DNA of 28,214 nt from a virus: IMG/VR virus record IMGVR_UViG_3300020436_000064, positions 1 to 28,214 of that record; one strand, given 5' to 3'. Position 1 is the first letter of the stretch; every line of letters starts with the position of its first letter. The notes below the pieces were generated by a model that made no database searches, had not been told where the DNA came from, and saw only the letters and a program-made list of their open reading frames with translations. The translations under genes were made by a program, and so were the position numbers. Below are positions 6,880 through 15,300 of this stretch, piece by piece.

Positions 6880-8055
6880 ATGGCAAATACTAAAGATTCT
6901 GGATCTCTAAAGATCAAGAAAAAATCTATTAAACAACAGACTGAAAATAAAGAACCTGTAAAAGTAGATTTAAGTAAAAAAGCAGAAGAAACAGTTGAAC
7001 CAACTGTTGAAGCTAAAGTAGATTTAACACAAGAAAAACCAAAGGAAGATGCCGTTCAAGAGCAAAGCACAAATGACAGCAATGCTGCTGTCGAACAACC
7101 CAAAGACAGTAGCGACAGCGAAAAAGTGGTTGAAGAAGTACGGGACACCGAAACGAAAGAAGTAGAAGAAGTTACACCTTTACAAGAAGTTACTGATGAG
7201 CCTATAGTTGAAACAAAAACAACTGTTGAAAAAGAGCAGCCAGTATTACCAGAAAATATTGAAAAGCTTGTAAAGTTTATGGAAGAAACAAATGGAACAA
7301 TTGAAGACTTCGTTAGACTTAATGCTGATTATTCTGATGTAGATTCTAATGTGTTATTAAAAGAATATTACAAACAAAGCAAACCACATCTTAATGATGA
7401 GGAAATAAAATTTATCATGGAAGAAAACTTCGACTATGATGAAGATGTTGATGAAGAGCGAGACATCAAACGAAAAAAACTCGCTTACAAAGAAGAGGTT
7501 GCTAAAGCCAAAAACTTTTTAGATGATCTTAAAAACAAGTATTATGATCAGGTTAGATTAAGACCTGGTGTTACTGAAGAACAACAAAAAGCTATTGACT
7601 TTTTTAATCGCTACAAAAAAAATCAGGAAGTTGCTTTACAACAACATGAAGATTTTAAACAAAAAACATCTGGTTTATTCAATGAGGAGTTCAAAGGTTT
7701 TGACTTCGCAGTTGGTGAAAAGAAATTTAGATATGGTGTTAAAAATCCTAATGAAGTTGCAAAGGCTCAGAGTAATTTACAAGACTTTGTTCAGAGGTTC
7801 TTGGACGATAAGGGCAATGTAAAAGATACTCAAGGTTATCATAAAGCAATCTTTGCTGCTAGAAACGCGGACAAAATAGCACATCATTTTTATGAGCAAG
7901 GTAAAGCCGACGCTGTTAAAGATGTTGTTAATAAATCAAAAAATGTATCTACAGAGGCGCGTACGTCTCCAAGTGGTGATGTATTTGTTGGTGGTTTAAA
8001 GGTTCGTGCAATTAGTGGTTCTGATACTAGTAAATTGAAAATTAAAAAACGATAA
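6880..8055 (+). CDS. Head-assembly protein, probably scaffold-like
   Basis: This 391-aa protein lies between the portal and major capsid genes, the usual place for a scaffold. Residues about 15-125 are low-complexity and rich in Glu, Lys, Val and Thr, and likely disordered. From about 125 the sequence is helical and charged, with YKEEVAKAKNFLDDLKNKYY and TEEQQKAIDFFNRYKKNQEV. The basic ends echo each other: SLKIKKKSIK near the N-terminus and SKLKIKKR at the C-terminus. No enzyme motif or membrane segment is visible. Position, acidity, helical content and size support a scaffolding or portal-capsid bridging role, but I see no diagnostic motif. An internal head protein is an alternative. The leader is a T-rich stretch without a Shine-Dalgarno site. 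Confidence 0.55.
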   Translation: MANTKDSGSLKIKKKSIKQQTENKEPVKVDLSKKAEETVEPTVEAKVDLTQEKPKEDAVQEQSTNDSNAAVEQPKDSSDSEKVVEEVRDTETKEVEEVTPLQEVTDEPIVETKTTVEKEQPVLPENIEKLVKFMEETNGTIEDFVRLNADYSDVDSNVLLKEYYKQSKPHLNDEEIKFIMEENFDYDEDVDEERDIKRKKLAYKEEVAKAKNFLDDLKNKYYDQVRLRPGVTEEQQKAIDFFNRYKKNQEVALQQHEDFKQKTSGLFNEEFKGFDFAVGEKKFRYGVKNPNEVAKAQSNLQDFVQRFLDDKGNVKDTQGYHKAIFAARNADKIAHHFYEQGKADAVKDVVNKSKNVSTEARTSPSGDVFVGGLKVRAISGSDTSKLKIKKR

Positions 8056-8072
8056 TTTAAAAACAATTAATT

Positions 8073-9554
8073 ATGCCCTTAAATCCTTTATTTGGTAGTT
8101 TAAATCCTTCACAGATCCAACAGATCACGTCGGATAACTACCTTAGTTTTACAGATGGTACTAATGACTTTGCTCAACAGTACCTACCTGAAATCTATGA
8201 AGCTGAAGTAGAGAGATATGGAAATAGAACTCTAGGTGGCTTTATTAGAATGGTCGGCGCTGAAATGCCGATGACTTCTGACCAAGTAGTTTGGTCTGAA
8301 CAAAATAGATTACATATATCTTACGATACTGTGCAGCCATTAGGTGCGCCAGGAAACGTATTAGATTTATTTGTCGCTCCAACAGCTGGACTTGCAAACG
8401 TTATTACTCCAGGTATGACTGTAGTAATTATGCCTAAGTCTGGTGGTGATTCAATCAAAGCTTATGTTGCTGACTCTGGTATTGTTACTGGATCTGCGCT
8501 TAACGCAAATGAAATCCAAGTTTTCCCATATCAGGAAACTTCTGCTGGTGGTGGTCAAATTCCTGCTGATGCTGTAGGATATAAAGTATTCGTATATGGT
8601 TCTGAATATCCAAAAGGAAGTTCAGGAGTATTAGAAAACGTTGAGCCTTCTTTCACTCAGTTCTCTAACAAACCAGTTATTATTAGAGATAGATACGTTG
8701 TATCTGGATCTGATACTGCACAAATTGGTTGGGTTGAAGTAACTACAGAAGATGGTGCAACTGGATACTTATGGTATCTAAAAGCTGAATCAGAAACTAG
8801 ATTAAGATTTGAAGATTACTTAGAAATGGTTATGGTTGAAGGTGAAAACGCTGCTGTTAACGGTGCGTCTGCAAACTTATTCCATACTCAAGCACAAGCT
8901 GGTATTACAGACTTTAATGCTGCCAATGCTGCTTTACTAGGTACTGAAGGTTTATTTGCTGCTATCCAAGCTAGAGGTAATGTATTCTCTGCTTTCGCTG
9001 GCGCATTAGCTGACTTCGATACAATTCTTGAGAACTTAGATAGCCAAGGAGCTATTGAAGAAAATATGTTATTCTTAGACAGAGCTACTGAGCTTGATAT
9101 TGATAACATGCTTGCTTCACAAAACTCTTATGGTATCGGTGGTACATCTTATGGTGTATTTGAAAATTCTGAAGAAATGGCTCTTAATTTACAGTTCTCA
9201 GGATTTAGAAGAGGATCTTACGATTTTTATAAGACAAGCTGGAAATACTTAAACGATGCTTCTACAAGAGGTGGTTCTAGTAACTTTACTACTGGAGATG
9301 ACATCGAAGGAGTATTAATTCCTGCTGGTACTTCAACTGTTTATGACCAAATTCTTGGTACAAACATTAGAAGACCTTTCTTACACGTAAGATATAGAGC
9401 TTCTCAAACTGATGACAGAAGAATGAAATCATGGATCACTGGTTCTGTCGGTGGTGCTTTCACTTCTGATCTTGATGCGATGGAAGTTCACTTCTTATCT
9501 GAAAGATGTTTATGTGTACAAGGTGCTAATAACTTTGTATTAATGACAGCTTAA
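8073..9554 (+). CDS. Major capsid protein
   Basis: This 493-aa protein begins MPLNPLFGSLNPSQ, continues with YLPEIYEAEVERYGNRTLGG and EMPMTSDQVVWSEQNRL, and ends with RMKSWITGSVGGAFTSDLDA and FLSERCLCVQGANNFVLM. I recognise this start and end as the major capsid protein of crAss-like and related marine podoviruses, which have an HK97 fold and about 490 residues. A LLGTEGLFAAIQARGN block and the FEDYLEMVMVEGENAAVNGA helix (about residues 248-267) fit the spine-helix and peripheral-domain region. Codons are somewhat less AT-rich than in neighbours (many TTC, GAC, AAC, GCT), as expected for the most heavily expressed structural gene. A strong GC hairpin follows the stop, suggesting the message ends here. 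No N-terminal prohead-protease cleavage site is evident. Confidence 0.85.
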   Translation: MPLNPLFGSLNPSQIQQITSDNYLSFTDGTNDFAQQYLPEIYEAEVERYGNRTLGGFIRMVGAEMPMTSDQVVWSEQNRLHISYDTVQPLGAPGNVLDLFVAPTAGLANVITPGMTVVIMPKSGGDSIKAYVADSGIVTGSALNANEIQVFPYQETSAGGGQIPADAVGYKVFVYGSEYPKGSSGVLENVEPSFTQFSNKPVIIRDRYVVSGSDTAQIGWVEVTTEDGATGYLWYLKAESETRLRFEDYLEMVMVEGENAAVNGASANLFHTQAQAGITDFNAANAALLGTEGLFAAIQARGNVFSAFAGALADFDTILENLDSQGAIEENMLFLDRATELDIDNMLASQNSYGIGGTSYGVFENSEEMALNLQFSGFRRGSYDFYKTSWKYLNDASTRGGSSNFTTGDDIEGVLIPAGTSTVYDQILGTNIRRPFLHVRYRASQTDDRRMKSWITGSVGGAFTSDLDAMEVHFLSERCLCVQGANNFVLMTA

Positions 9555-9563
9555 TACTTTTAT

Positions 9564-9595
9564 AAGGTAAGGGCGCTTCGGCGCCCATATACCTT
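9564..9595 (+). terminator. UUCG-capped GC hairpin after the major capsid gene
   Basis: GGGCGC (9571-9576) and GCGCCC (9581-9586) form a perfect 6-bp stem closed by a TTCG loop, the very stable C(UUCG)G tetraloop. An outer stem AAGGTA (9564-9569) with TACCTT (9590-9595) extends it across a small asymmetric bulge. It begins nine bases after the capsid stop codon. No long T-tract follows, so it could also act as a 3' end stabiliser or processing site. It is strikingly GC-rich against the AT-rich background. Confidence 0.85.
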
Positions 9596-9605
9596 TAACT
9601 TATTT

Positions 9606-9618
9606 AATTATATTATAT
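9606..9618 (+). promoter_or_regulatory. AT-only leader motif upstream of the 258-aa gene (copy 1)
   Basis: The 13-mer AATTATATTATAT lies one base before the ATG at 9620 and is found identically at 18534-18546, overlapping the ATG of the GNAT-like gene. No Shine-Dalgarno sequence is present at either site. In Bacteroidota, translation starts often depend on A/T-rich leaders, so this may be a translation enhancer or part of a promoter. It may also be chance in an AT-rich genome. I see no good TAnnTTTG-type promoter element here, only the imperfect TACCTTTA, which is part of the preceding hairpin. Confidence 0.25.
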
Positions 9619-9619
9619 C

Positions 9620-10396
9620 ATGACAAAAAAGAAAAAACAAAAAGAGGTTGTTGTTGACAACTCTTGGGAAATAAAAGATAGACAGTATTATTTATTAGGT
9701 GGTAAAGAACCACTTACATATACACTATCTTCAAGACATACACAAAGATACCCATTACTGTGGTTTGACGAGGAAAAAAATGAGCAAAGAGCTTTAAGAT
9801 ATGCTACTAATCAAAACTCACCATTTGTTGATGAGCAAAAAGGAGAAGTAACATTAAAACATATTCAATTTAAAGATGGTGTTTTAAATGTTCCAAAGCA
9901 ATATCAAGCTTTACAAAAATTGTTATCATTATATCACCCAAGTTTAAACAAGAAATATGCAGAAAGAAAACCAGTTCAAGTAGCTATTAATGAAGTAGAA
10001 GAAATAGAATTTGAAATAGATGCAATGAACATAGCTAGATCACTAGACATTGACTTAGCTGAAGCTATATTAAGAGTAGAAAAAGGAACTAAAGTATCTC
10101 AATTAAGTACTAAAGAATTAAAAAGAGATATACTAGTATTTGCTAGAAAAAATCCTAAACTATTTATTCAATTAGCTAGCGATGAAAATGTTCAGTTAAG
10201 AAACATAGCTATTAAATCGGTTGAACAAGGTATAATAACTTTGTCTAATAAAAACAAAGATTTTTTATGGGCAGAAACAAAAGAAGTTATTATGAAAGTT
10301 CCTTATGGTGAAAATCCATATACTGCTTTTGCAGGTTTCTTACAAACAGATGAGGGAATCATGGTGATGAAATCTATAGAAAAGAAACTATACTAA
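9620..10396 (+). CDS. Unknown protein between capsid and neck genes, possibly head-associated
   Basis: This 258-aa protein has a basic start (MTKKKKQKEVVVDNSWEIKD). A beta-rich first half follows, with RQYYLLGGKEPLTYTLSSRH, RYPLLWFDEEKNEQRALRYA and LKHIQFKDGVLNVPKQYQAL. The helical second half includes the acidic VAINEVEEIEFEIDAMNIAR and SLDIDLAEAILRVEKGTKVS. Similar proteins sit directly after the capsid gene in marine podoviruses and myoviruses, to my recollection, but I cannot name a function. An auxiliary capsid or decoration role is plausible. The gene is isolated between two hairpins (9564-9595 and 10397-10430), so it may be a separate transcription unit or be reached only by read-through. 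No membrane segment or enzyme motif is seen. Confidence 0.7.
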   Translation: MTKKKKQKEVVVDNSWEIKDRQYYLLGGKEPLTYTLSSRHTQRYPLLWFDEEKNEQRALRYATNQNSPFVDEQKGEVTLKHIQFKDGVLNVPKQYQALQKLLSLYHPSLNKKYAERKPVQVAINEVEEIEFEIDAMNIARSLDIDLAEAILRVEKGTKVSQLSTKELKRDILVFARKNPKLFIQLASDENVQLRNIAIKSVEQGIITLSNKNKDFLWAETKEVIMKVPYGENPYTAFAGFLQTDEGIMVMKSIEKKLY

Positions 10397-10430
10397 TAAT
10401 AAACAGGCGGGTTAACGCCCGCCTTTATTA
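10397..10430 (+). terminator. Rho-independent terminator after the 258-aa gene
   Basis: AGGCGGG (10405-10411) pairs with CCCGCCT (10418-10424) around a 6-base loop. The flanks TAATAAA (10397-10403) and TTTATTA (10424-10430) extend the stem, giving a near-perfect long hairpin with a T-rich 3' arm. It starts directly after the stop codon of the 258-aa gene and lies 16 bases before the next gene. Because the outer A/T arms are complementary, it might also work on the other strand. Confidence 0.9.
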
Positions 10431-10445
10431 TAACAAAAATATACT

Positions 10446-11192
10446 ATGGCTATAAACGTAAATGCTGTATATAGAACTGTATTATCAATTTTAAATAAAG
10501 AGCAGCGTGGTTATATGACGCCTGACGAATTTAATAAAACAGCTACTCAAGTACAGTTAGATATATTTGAAAAATATTTTGATGATTTAAATCAACAGAT
10601 GCGTATTCCGCAGACTGATACTGATTATGCTGACAGGCAGATGAATATAGATGAGAAAATAGCTATATTTAAAACCTTTGGTGATTGCGCTTATCAAGCA
10701 CCAGGAGGTTATTTTACCCTTCCTACCGTAGACTTTCTCGGTAATACAGTCGAGCTTTATAGGCTTGGCAGTGTCGTATACAATGATGAAGTAGAAATGC
10801 AAAGACTAGATAGAAACGATTTTTACTATGTAGAAAAATCTGGATTAACTAGAGCTTCATTACAATTTCCAAATTACTTATATGAAAACGAATTTTTATT
10901 TGTTAGACCCACAGCTATAACTAGTAGGGTTACGGCTAACTATGTTCGTAAACCTCTTGATGTAAGATGGGGTTATAATATTGGTCCACAAGGACAATAC
11001 TTATACGACAGCACAGTTTATGAACCTACATTAAACCCAACTGGTTCTACACAATTTGAACTTCACCCATCCGAACAAAGTGAAGTAGTTATAAAAATAT
11101 TAATGTACGCGGGTATTATTATTAGAGACCCACAAATAGTACAAGCAGCTGCTCAAGAGGCTGCAATGAATGAGCAAAACGAAAAATTATAA
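10446..11192 (+). CDS. Neck/ring or head-tail adaptor-type structural protein
   Basis: This 248-aa protein begins NVNAVYRTVLSILNKEQRGY followed by MTPDEFNKTATQVQLDIFEKYFDD. I recall this opening in the first neck gene after the capsid in crAss-like and other marine podoviruses. The middle is beta-rich (GGYFTLPTVDFLGNTVELYR, EMQRLDRNDFYYVEKSGL), then YENEFLFVRPTAITSRVTAN and YVRKPLDVRWGYN. The C-terminus (FELHPSEQSEVVIKILMYAG) is helical with an Ala/Gln-rich tail. Position and pattern suggest one of the ring proteins joining the portal to the tail. Which ring it corresponds to cannot be told here. Four bases separate its stop from the next ATG, so the two neck genes are likely co-translated. 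Confidence 0.65.
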   Translation: MAINVNAVYRTVLSILNKEQRGYMTPDEFNKTATQVQLDIFEKYFDDLNQQMRIPQTDTDYADRQMNIDEKIAIFKTFGDCAYQAPGGYFTLPTVDFLGNTVELYRLGSVVYNDEVEMQRLDRNDFYYVEKSGLTRASLQFPNYLYENEFLFVRPTAITSRVTANYVRKPLDVRWGYNIGPQGQYLYDSTVYEPTLNPTGSTQFELHPSEQSEVVIKILMYAGIIIRDPQIVQAAAQEAAMNEQNEKL

Positions 11193-11195
11193 TAA

Positions 11196-12371
11196 ATGAC
11201 GCTAATCTCTGAAAACAACAGACAGTATTACATCGGTGCTCAAAGCTTTATAGCATCCGGAGGTTTACCTGAATCGTTTACTACTACATTTAACACTGAT
11301 CTAGTTTTTGCAACAGCTGATCCCACTAATGTTAATTGGCCTGCAAATAATTTTTATTTAGAAGTTAGTGTTGATGGTGGTTTTACTTACACACCTTTAT
11401 ACAATACGTATACTGTTGTAGATAATACTATTACAGTTACAGGTGGTTTAGCAGCTGGTAATTATTTAAGGGTACAACTTACTGAAAACACTGTGTGGCA
11501 AAATTACGGTGGATATGCCTACACTAGATTATCAGATGTTATTACAAACTATATGATAGCTTATGTTGGTGCAGGTAAATTAATATCTAATGTAAAAAGA
11601 ACTGATGTTATATTTCATGCCAAGCGAGGTTTACAAGAGTTTAGTTATGATACATTAAAAAGTGTCAAGTCGCAAGAGCTACAAATACCACCAAGTTTAT
11701 CGCTTATTATACCACAAGATTATGTCAACATTGTTAGGGTATCATGGAAGGACGAATTAGGAGTGTTACATACTATATATCCTAATAATGGTTTGACAAC
11801 TAACCCATATGAAAGTATAGCACAAGATCAAGATGGTATACCAATACAAGATGCTTTAAACGAAAACCTAGAAACTACATCGTTAACTAAACAAGCTTGG
11901 AGACAAGCTAATACTAGACTAATATCTGGTTGGAACGGTAACTACTGGAGTTATTATACAGATTATTTTAATACTCCATATCCTTTATATTGGAACGTAA
12001 TTGTAGGTCAAAGATATGGTTTAAATCCTCAAACTAGTCAAATAAATGGTTGGTATGGATTAGACGAAAGACAAGGTAAGTTTACTTTTTCTAGTAATTT
12101 AGCTGGAAGATGCATTGTGTTAGAATACATTTCTGATGGACTTTCTTGTGATTTAGATACAAGAATACCTAAGATGGCAGAAGAAGCTCTCTACGCTTAT
12201 ATAAACTACCAAATATTAGCTACTAGAGCTCGTATGCCTGAGTATATAGTTAAAAGGTATCAAAAAGAAAAATACGCTAAGCTAAGAAATGCAAAAATTA
12301 GATTATCTAATATTAAGTTAGATCAAATAGTACAAGTAATGCGTGGTAAATCTAAATGGATTAAACATTAA
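11196..12371 (+). CDS. Neck/tail ring protein (tail-tube-like)
   Basis: This 391-aa protein opens with a beta-sandwich-like domain (residues about 1-105; SFTTTFNTDLVFA, FYLEVSVDGGFTYTPLYNTY, ITVTGGLAAGNYLRVQLTEN). A helical and mixed domain follows, with TRLSDVITNYMIAYVGAGKL, KRTDVIFHAKRGLQEFSYDT and LSLIIPQDYVNIVRVSWKD. It ends with a helical, basic block EEALYAYINYQILATRARMP then EYIVKRYQKEKYAKLRNAKI, finishing MRGKSKWIKH. I recognise the final block and ending from neck proteins adjacent to the muzzle or stabilisation gene in crAss-like phages, comparable in position to T7 tubular-tail or P22 adaptor proteins. The N-terminal sandwich may be a lineage-specific addition. It forms part of the neck gene run 10446-18534. 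Confidence 0.65.
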   Translation: MTLISENNRQYYIGAQSFIASGGLPESFTTTFNTDLVFATADPTNVNWPANNFYLEVSVDGGFTYTPLYNTYTVVDNTITVTGGLAAGNYLRVQLTENTVWQNYGGYAYTRLSDVITNYMIAYVGAGKLISNVKRTDVIFHAKRGLQEFSYDTLKSVKSQELQIPPSLSLIIPQDYVNIVRVSWKDELGVLHTIYPNNGLTTNPYESIAQDQDGIPIQDALNENLETTSLTKQAWRQANTRLISGWNGNYWSYYTDYFNTPYPLYWNVIVGQRYGLNPQTSQINGWYGLDERQGKFTFSSNLAGRCIVLEYISDGLSCDLDTRIPKMAEEALYAYINYQILATRARMPEYIVKRYQKEKYAKLRNAKIRLSNIKLDQIVQVMRGKSKWIKH

Positions 12372-12377
12372 AATTAA

Positions 12378-15300
12378 ATGGCAGAAATAAAAAATACTTT
12401 TCTAAAGTCTAAAATGAATAAAGACTTAGATGAAAGATTACTACCCAACGGTGAATATCGCGACGCTCAAAACATAGCAATATCAAAGTCAGAAGATAGT
12501 AACGTTGGAGCTGCTGAAAACATACAAGGTACAGAATTAATATTCAATGGTAACGTAGGTGAAATTGTTGGTGTAGATGTATTAGGTGGTAATCGTTTAC
12601 TTATTGTTGGTCAGTACGCAGATGAAGTAAATAGTAGAATATATTTATTTTTAACAGATAATACAGATCCTAGACCAGGTTATAGTAGTATAAGTCAAAA
12701 TGCTATTATAAGATACGACATAGATAATGGGGATATATATTTATATGCAGCTGGACCGTTTTTAAATTTTTCTACAGGTTATCAAATACGTAGTGTTAAT
12801 TTAATAGAAGAGCTTTTATTTTGGACGGATAATAGAAACCAACCAAGAGTAATAAATATAAATAATCCAGATGCTGTTTTATGGACTAATTTTGTTTCTA
12901 TTGCCGGATTACCTTATACTAGTGAAGATCATATAACTGTTTGTAAATATAATCCTTATAAAGCTATTGAGGTTTGGAAAGACAATGCTGGTGTAATTGA
13001 AACAACTATGACTGATGCTGTTTCACCAGTTACCCCAATGATAGGTCAAATGGAATTAGATTCAACATTAGCACCGTCTACACCACAAGTAATAAGAGTG
13101 ATTGCACCACCTACTGACGCTACACCCGGGCTTACTACAGCTTTAGCGGCGGCAAATGGTATGAATGTTTGGACTAGTGATGGTCAAATATTACCAGAAG
13201 ATGATGTTATAGTTATATCTGCTCCTAACCTTAACGAAATAGAAGTTCAAAAAAGAAATGGTGATAATATAGTTTTTAGATTTAACGCTCTTAACGATGG
13301 TCAAATATATTTTGGTTATGCAAATCCTAATTTTGTAAACACCGGTGCGCCTGACTATATACCAAGCTATGCTGGTAATCAAGATTTTTTAACTGATAAA
13401 TTTGTTAGGTTTAGTTATAGATTTAAGTTTGTTGATGGTGAATTTTCTTTAATGGCTCCGTTTACACAATCAATGTTTATACCTAAACAATTTGGTTATT
13501 TTTTAGAAAATCAAGAAGCTAGTGATGAAGATAGAACTTATGAAAGCACAGTTGTTTCATTTATGGAAAACCAAGTTAATAGAGTTTTACTTCAAATTCC
13601 TATGCCAGATGAAATGGATGGTACTCAAATAAACGCTGATGAGTTACTAGAGAAATTAAAAGTTGAAGAAATAGAAATACTATATAAAGAATCTGATGGT
13701 TTATCTGTTTCTGTTGTAGATAGAATTACAAGTGAACAATTAAATGCGGCTGGCGCTGTGAGTATATACGAATATGATTATCAAGCTACTGAGCCATTTA
13801 AGGTATTACCAGAAGACCAAACAACAAGGGTATATGACAAAGTACCTGTAAAAGCTTTAGGCCAAGAAATAATAAGCAACAGAGTTGTATATAGTAATTT
13901 TCAAAACAAACACACTCCACCAACCGCATTAGATTATAATGTAGGTATTTCAGCTAAAATTCCTTATAATGAACCTAATAGTAATTACTCTTATTCAGCA
14001 TATCCTAATCATAATGTAAAACAAAATAGGTATTATCAAGTTGGTGTAGTATTATCTGATAGATATGGTAGAACATCTACGGTGTTACTTTCTAATAATC
14101 AAGGCTTTATAGCTGCTTCATCTCCTAATCCAGAGTTTGGTGCTGACACTATATATGTTCCATATCAAAACGAATATGATACTCAAAATTTTAACAATAT
14201 AGTTGACTGGCCTGGTAATAGTTTAAAAGTATATTTTAATAGTATTATAGATTCAGCTAAAGATAATGCTAGTGGAACTCCTGGTTTATATAATGGTGAT
14301 CCTACAGATCCTCGTTATAACCCACTTGGTTGGTACACTTATAAAATAGTAGTAAAACAAAAACAACAAGAATATTACAATGTTTATTTACCTGGTATAT
14401 TAACTGGAGAGCCTGGTGATTCTAGTGCTTCATTTGATGATCAACAATATTATACCTCGACAATTACACTTTTTAATGACAATATAAATAAAGTACCACG
14501 AGATTTAAAAGAGGTTGGACCAGATCAAACTTCTTTTAGAAGTAGCGTACAGCTTTATGGTAAGGTAAGTCCTGAGTTGCCTATAGCACCAGTTACAGTA
14601 GCTGTAACTACTCCTAGGTATAACACGCAGTATTTATCTAACATTGTTTCAGATACTGTTACTCAAATAGCTAGACAAACAGAGTTATATCCGGAGTTAT
14701 ATTTTGATATATCATCTTCGTGGACGCCTCTTGAAGATGTCTATGATACTAAAAATAATCCTTATTTAGCAAGAGTAGCAACGCAAAAGCTAATTGGTAG
14801 CGCGGGTGCTCCAGGTCCATTACCATCTGGTTATCCATTTTTCTTAAGTGTTTATGAAACTAAACCAGTAGAATCTAGACTAGAATTATTTTGGGAAACA
14901 TCTACATCAGGTAAAATTAAAGACTTAAACGACGCTATACAAACAACAGTAGCATCTGTGCCAGATGATTTAGAAAATTTTACAGTTAATTTTATTGAAG
15001 ATAGAAATTATACTTTTCCAGTCCAACCATATTCAAATGGTCAAGGACCAATTATAACAGATGACTTTTATGTTGAAGATGCGCTAGGTGGTTCAATAGC
15101 TAATTCTTCTATATCAATGACAGTTGTTGATGGCGCTGGTACTGATGTAAGTGGTCTATTTACTTTAGTTGAAACAGCGGCCGGGGTTTTAACCCCTAAT
15201 GGAAATACCCATGCTTATGATAGTTATACGCTGCAAATAAGTAGTTACTTTGTATTTTTAGCAGATTCACTTATAAGAACATTTACATTTGATTTTATAG

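Noticed and set aside
8888-9109. Antisense frame over the capsid gene
   Set aside because: It is antisense to the strongly supported capsid protein and reflects its Ala-rich codons.
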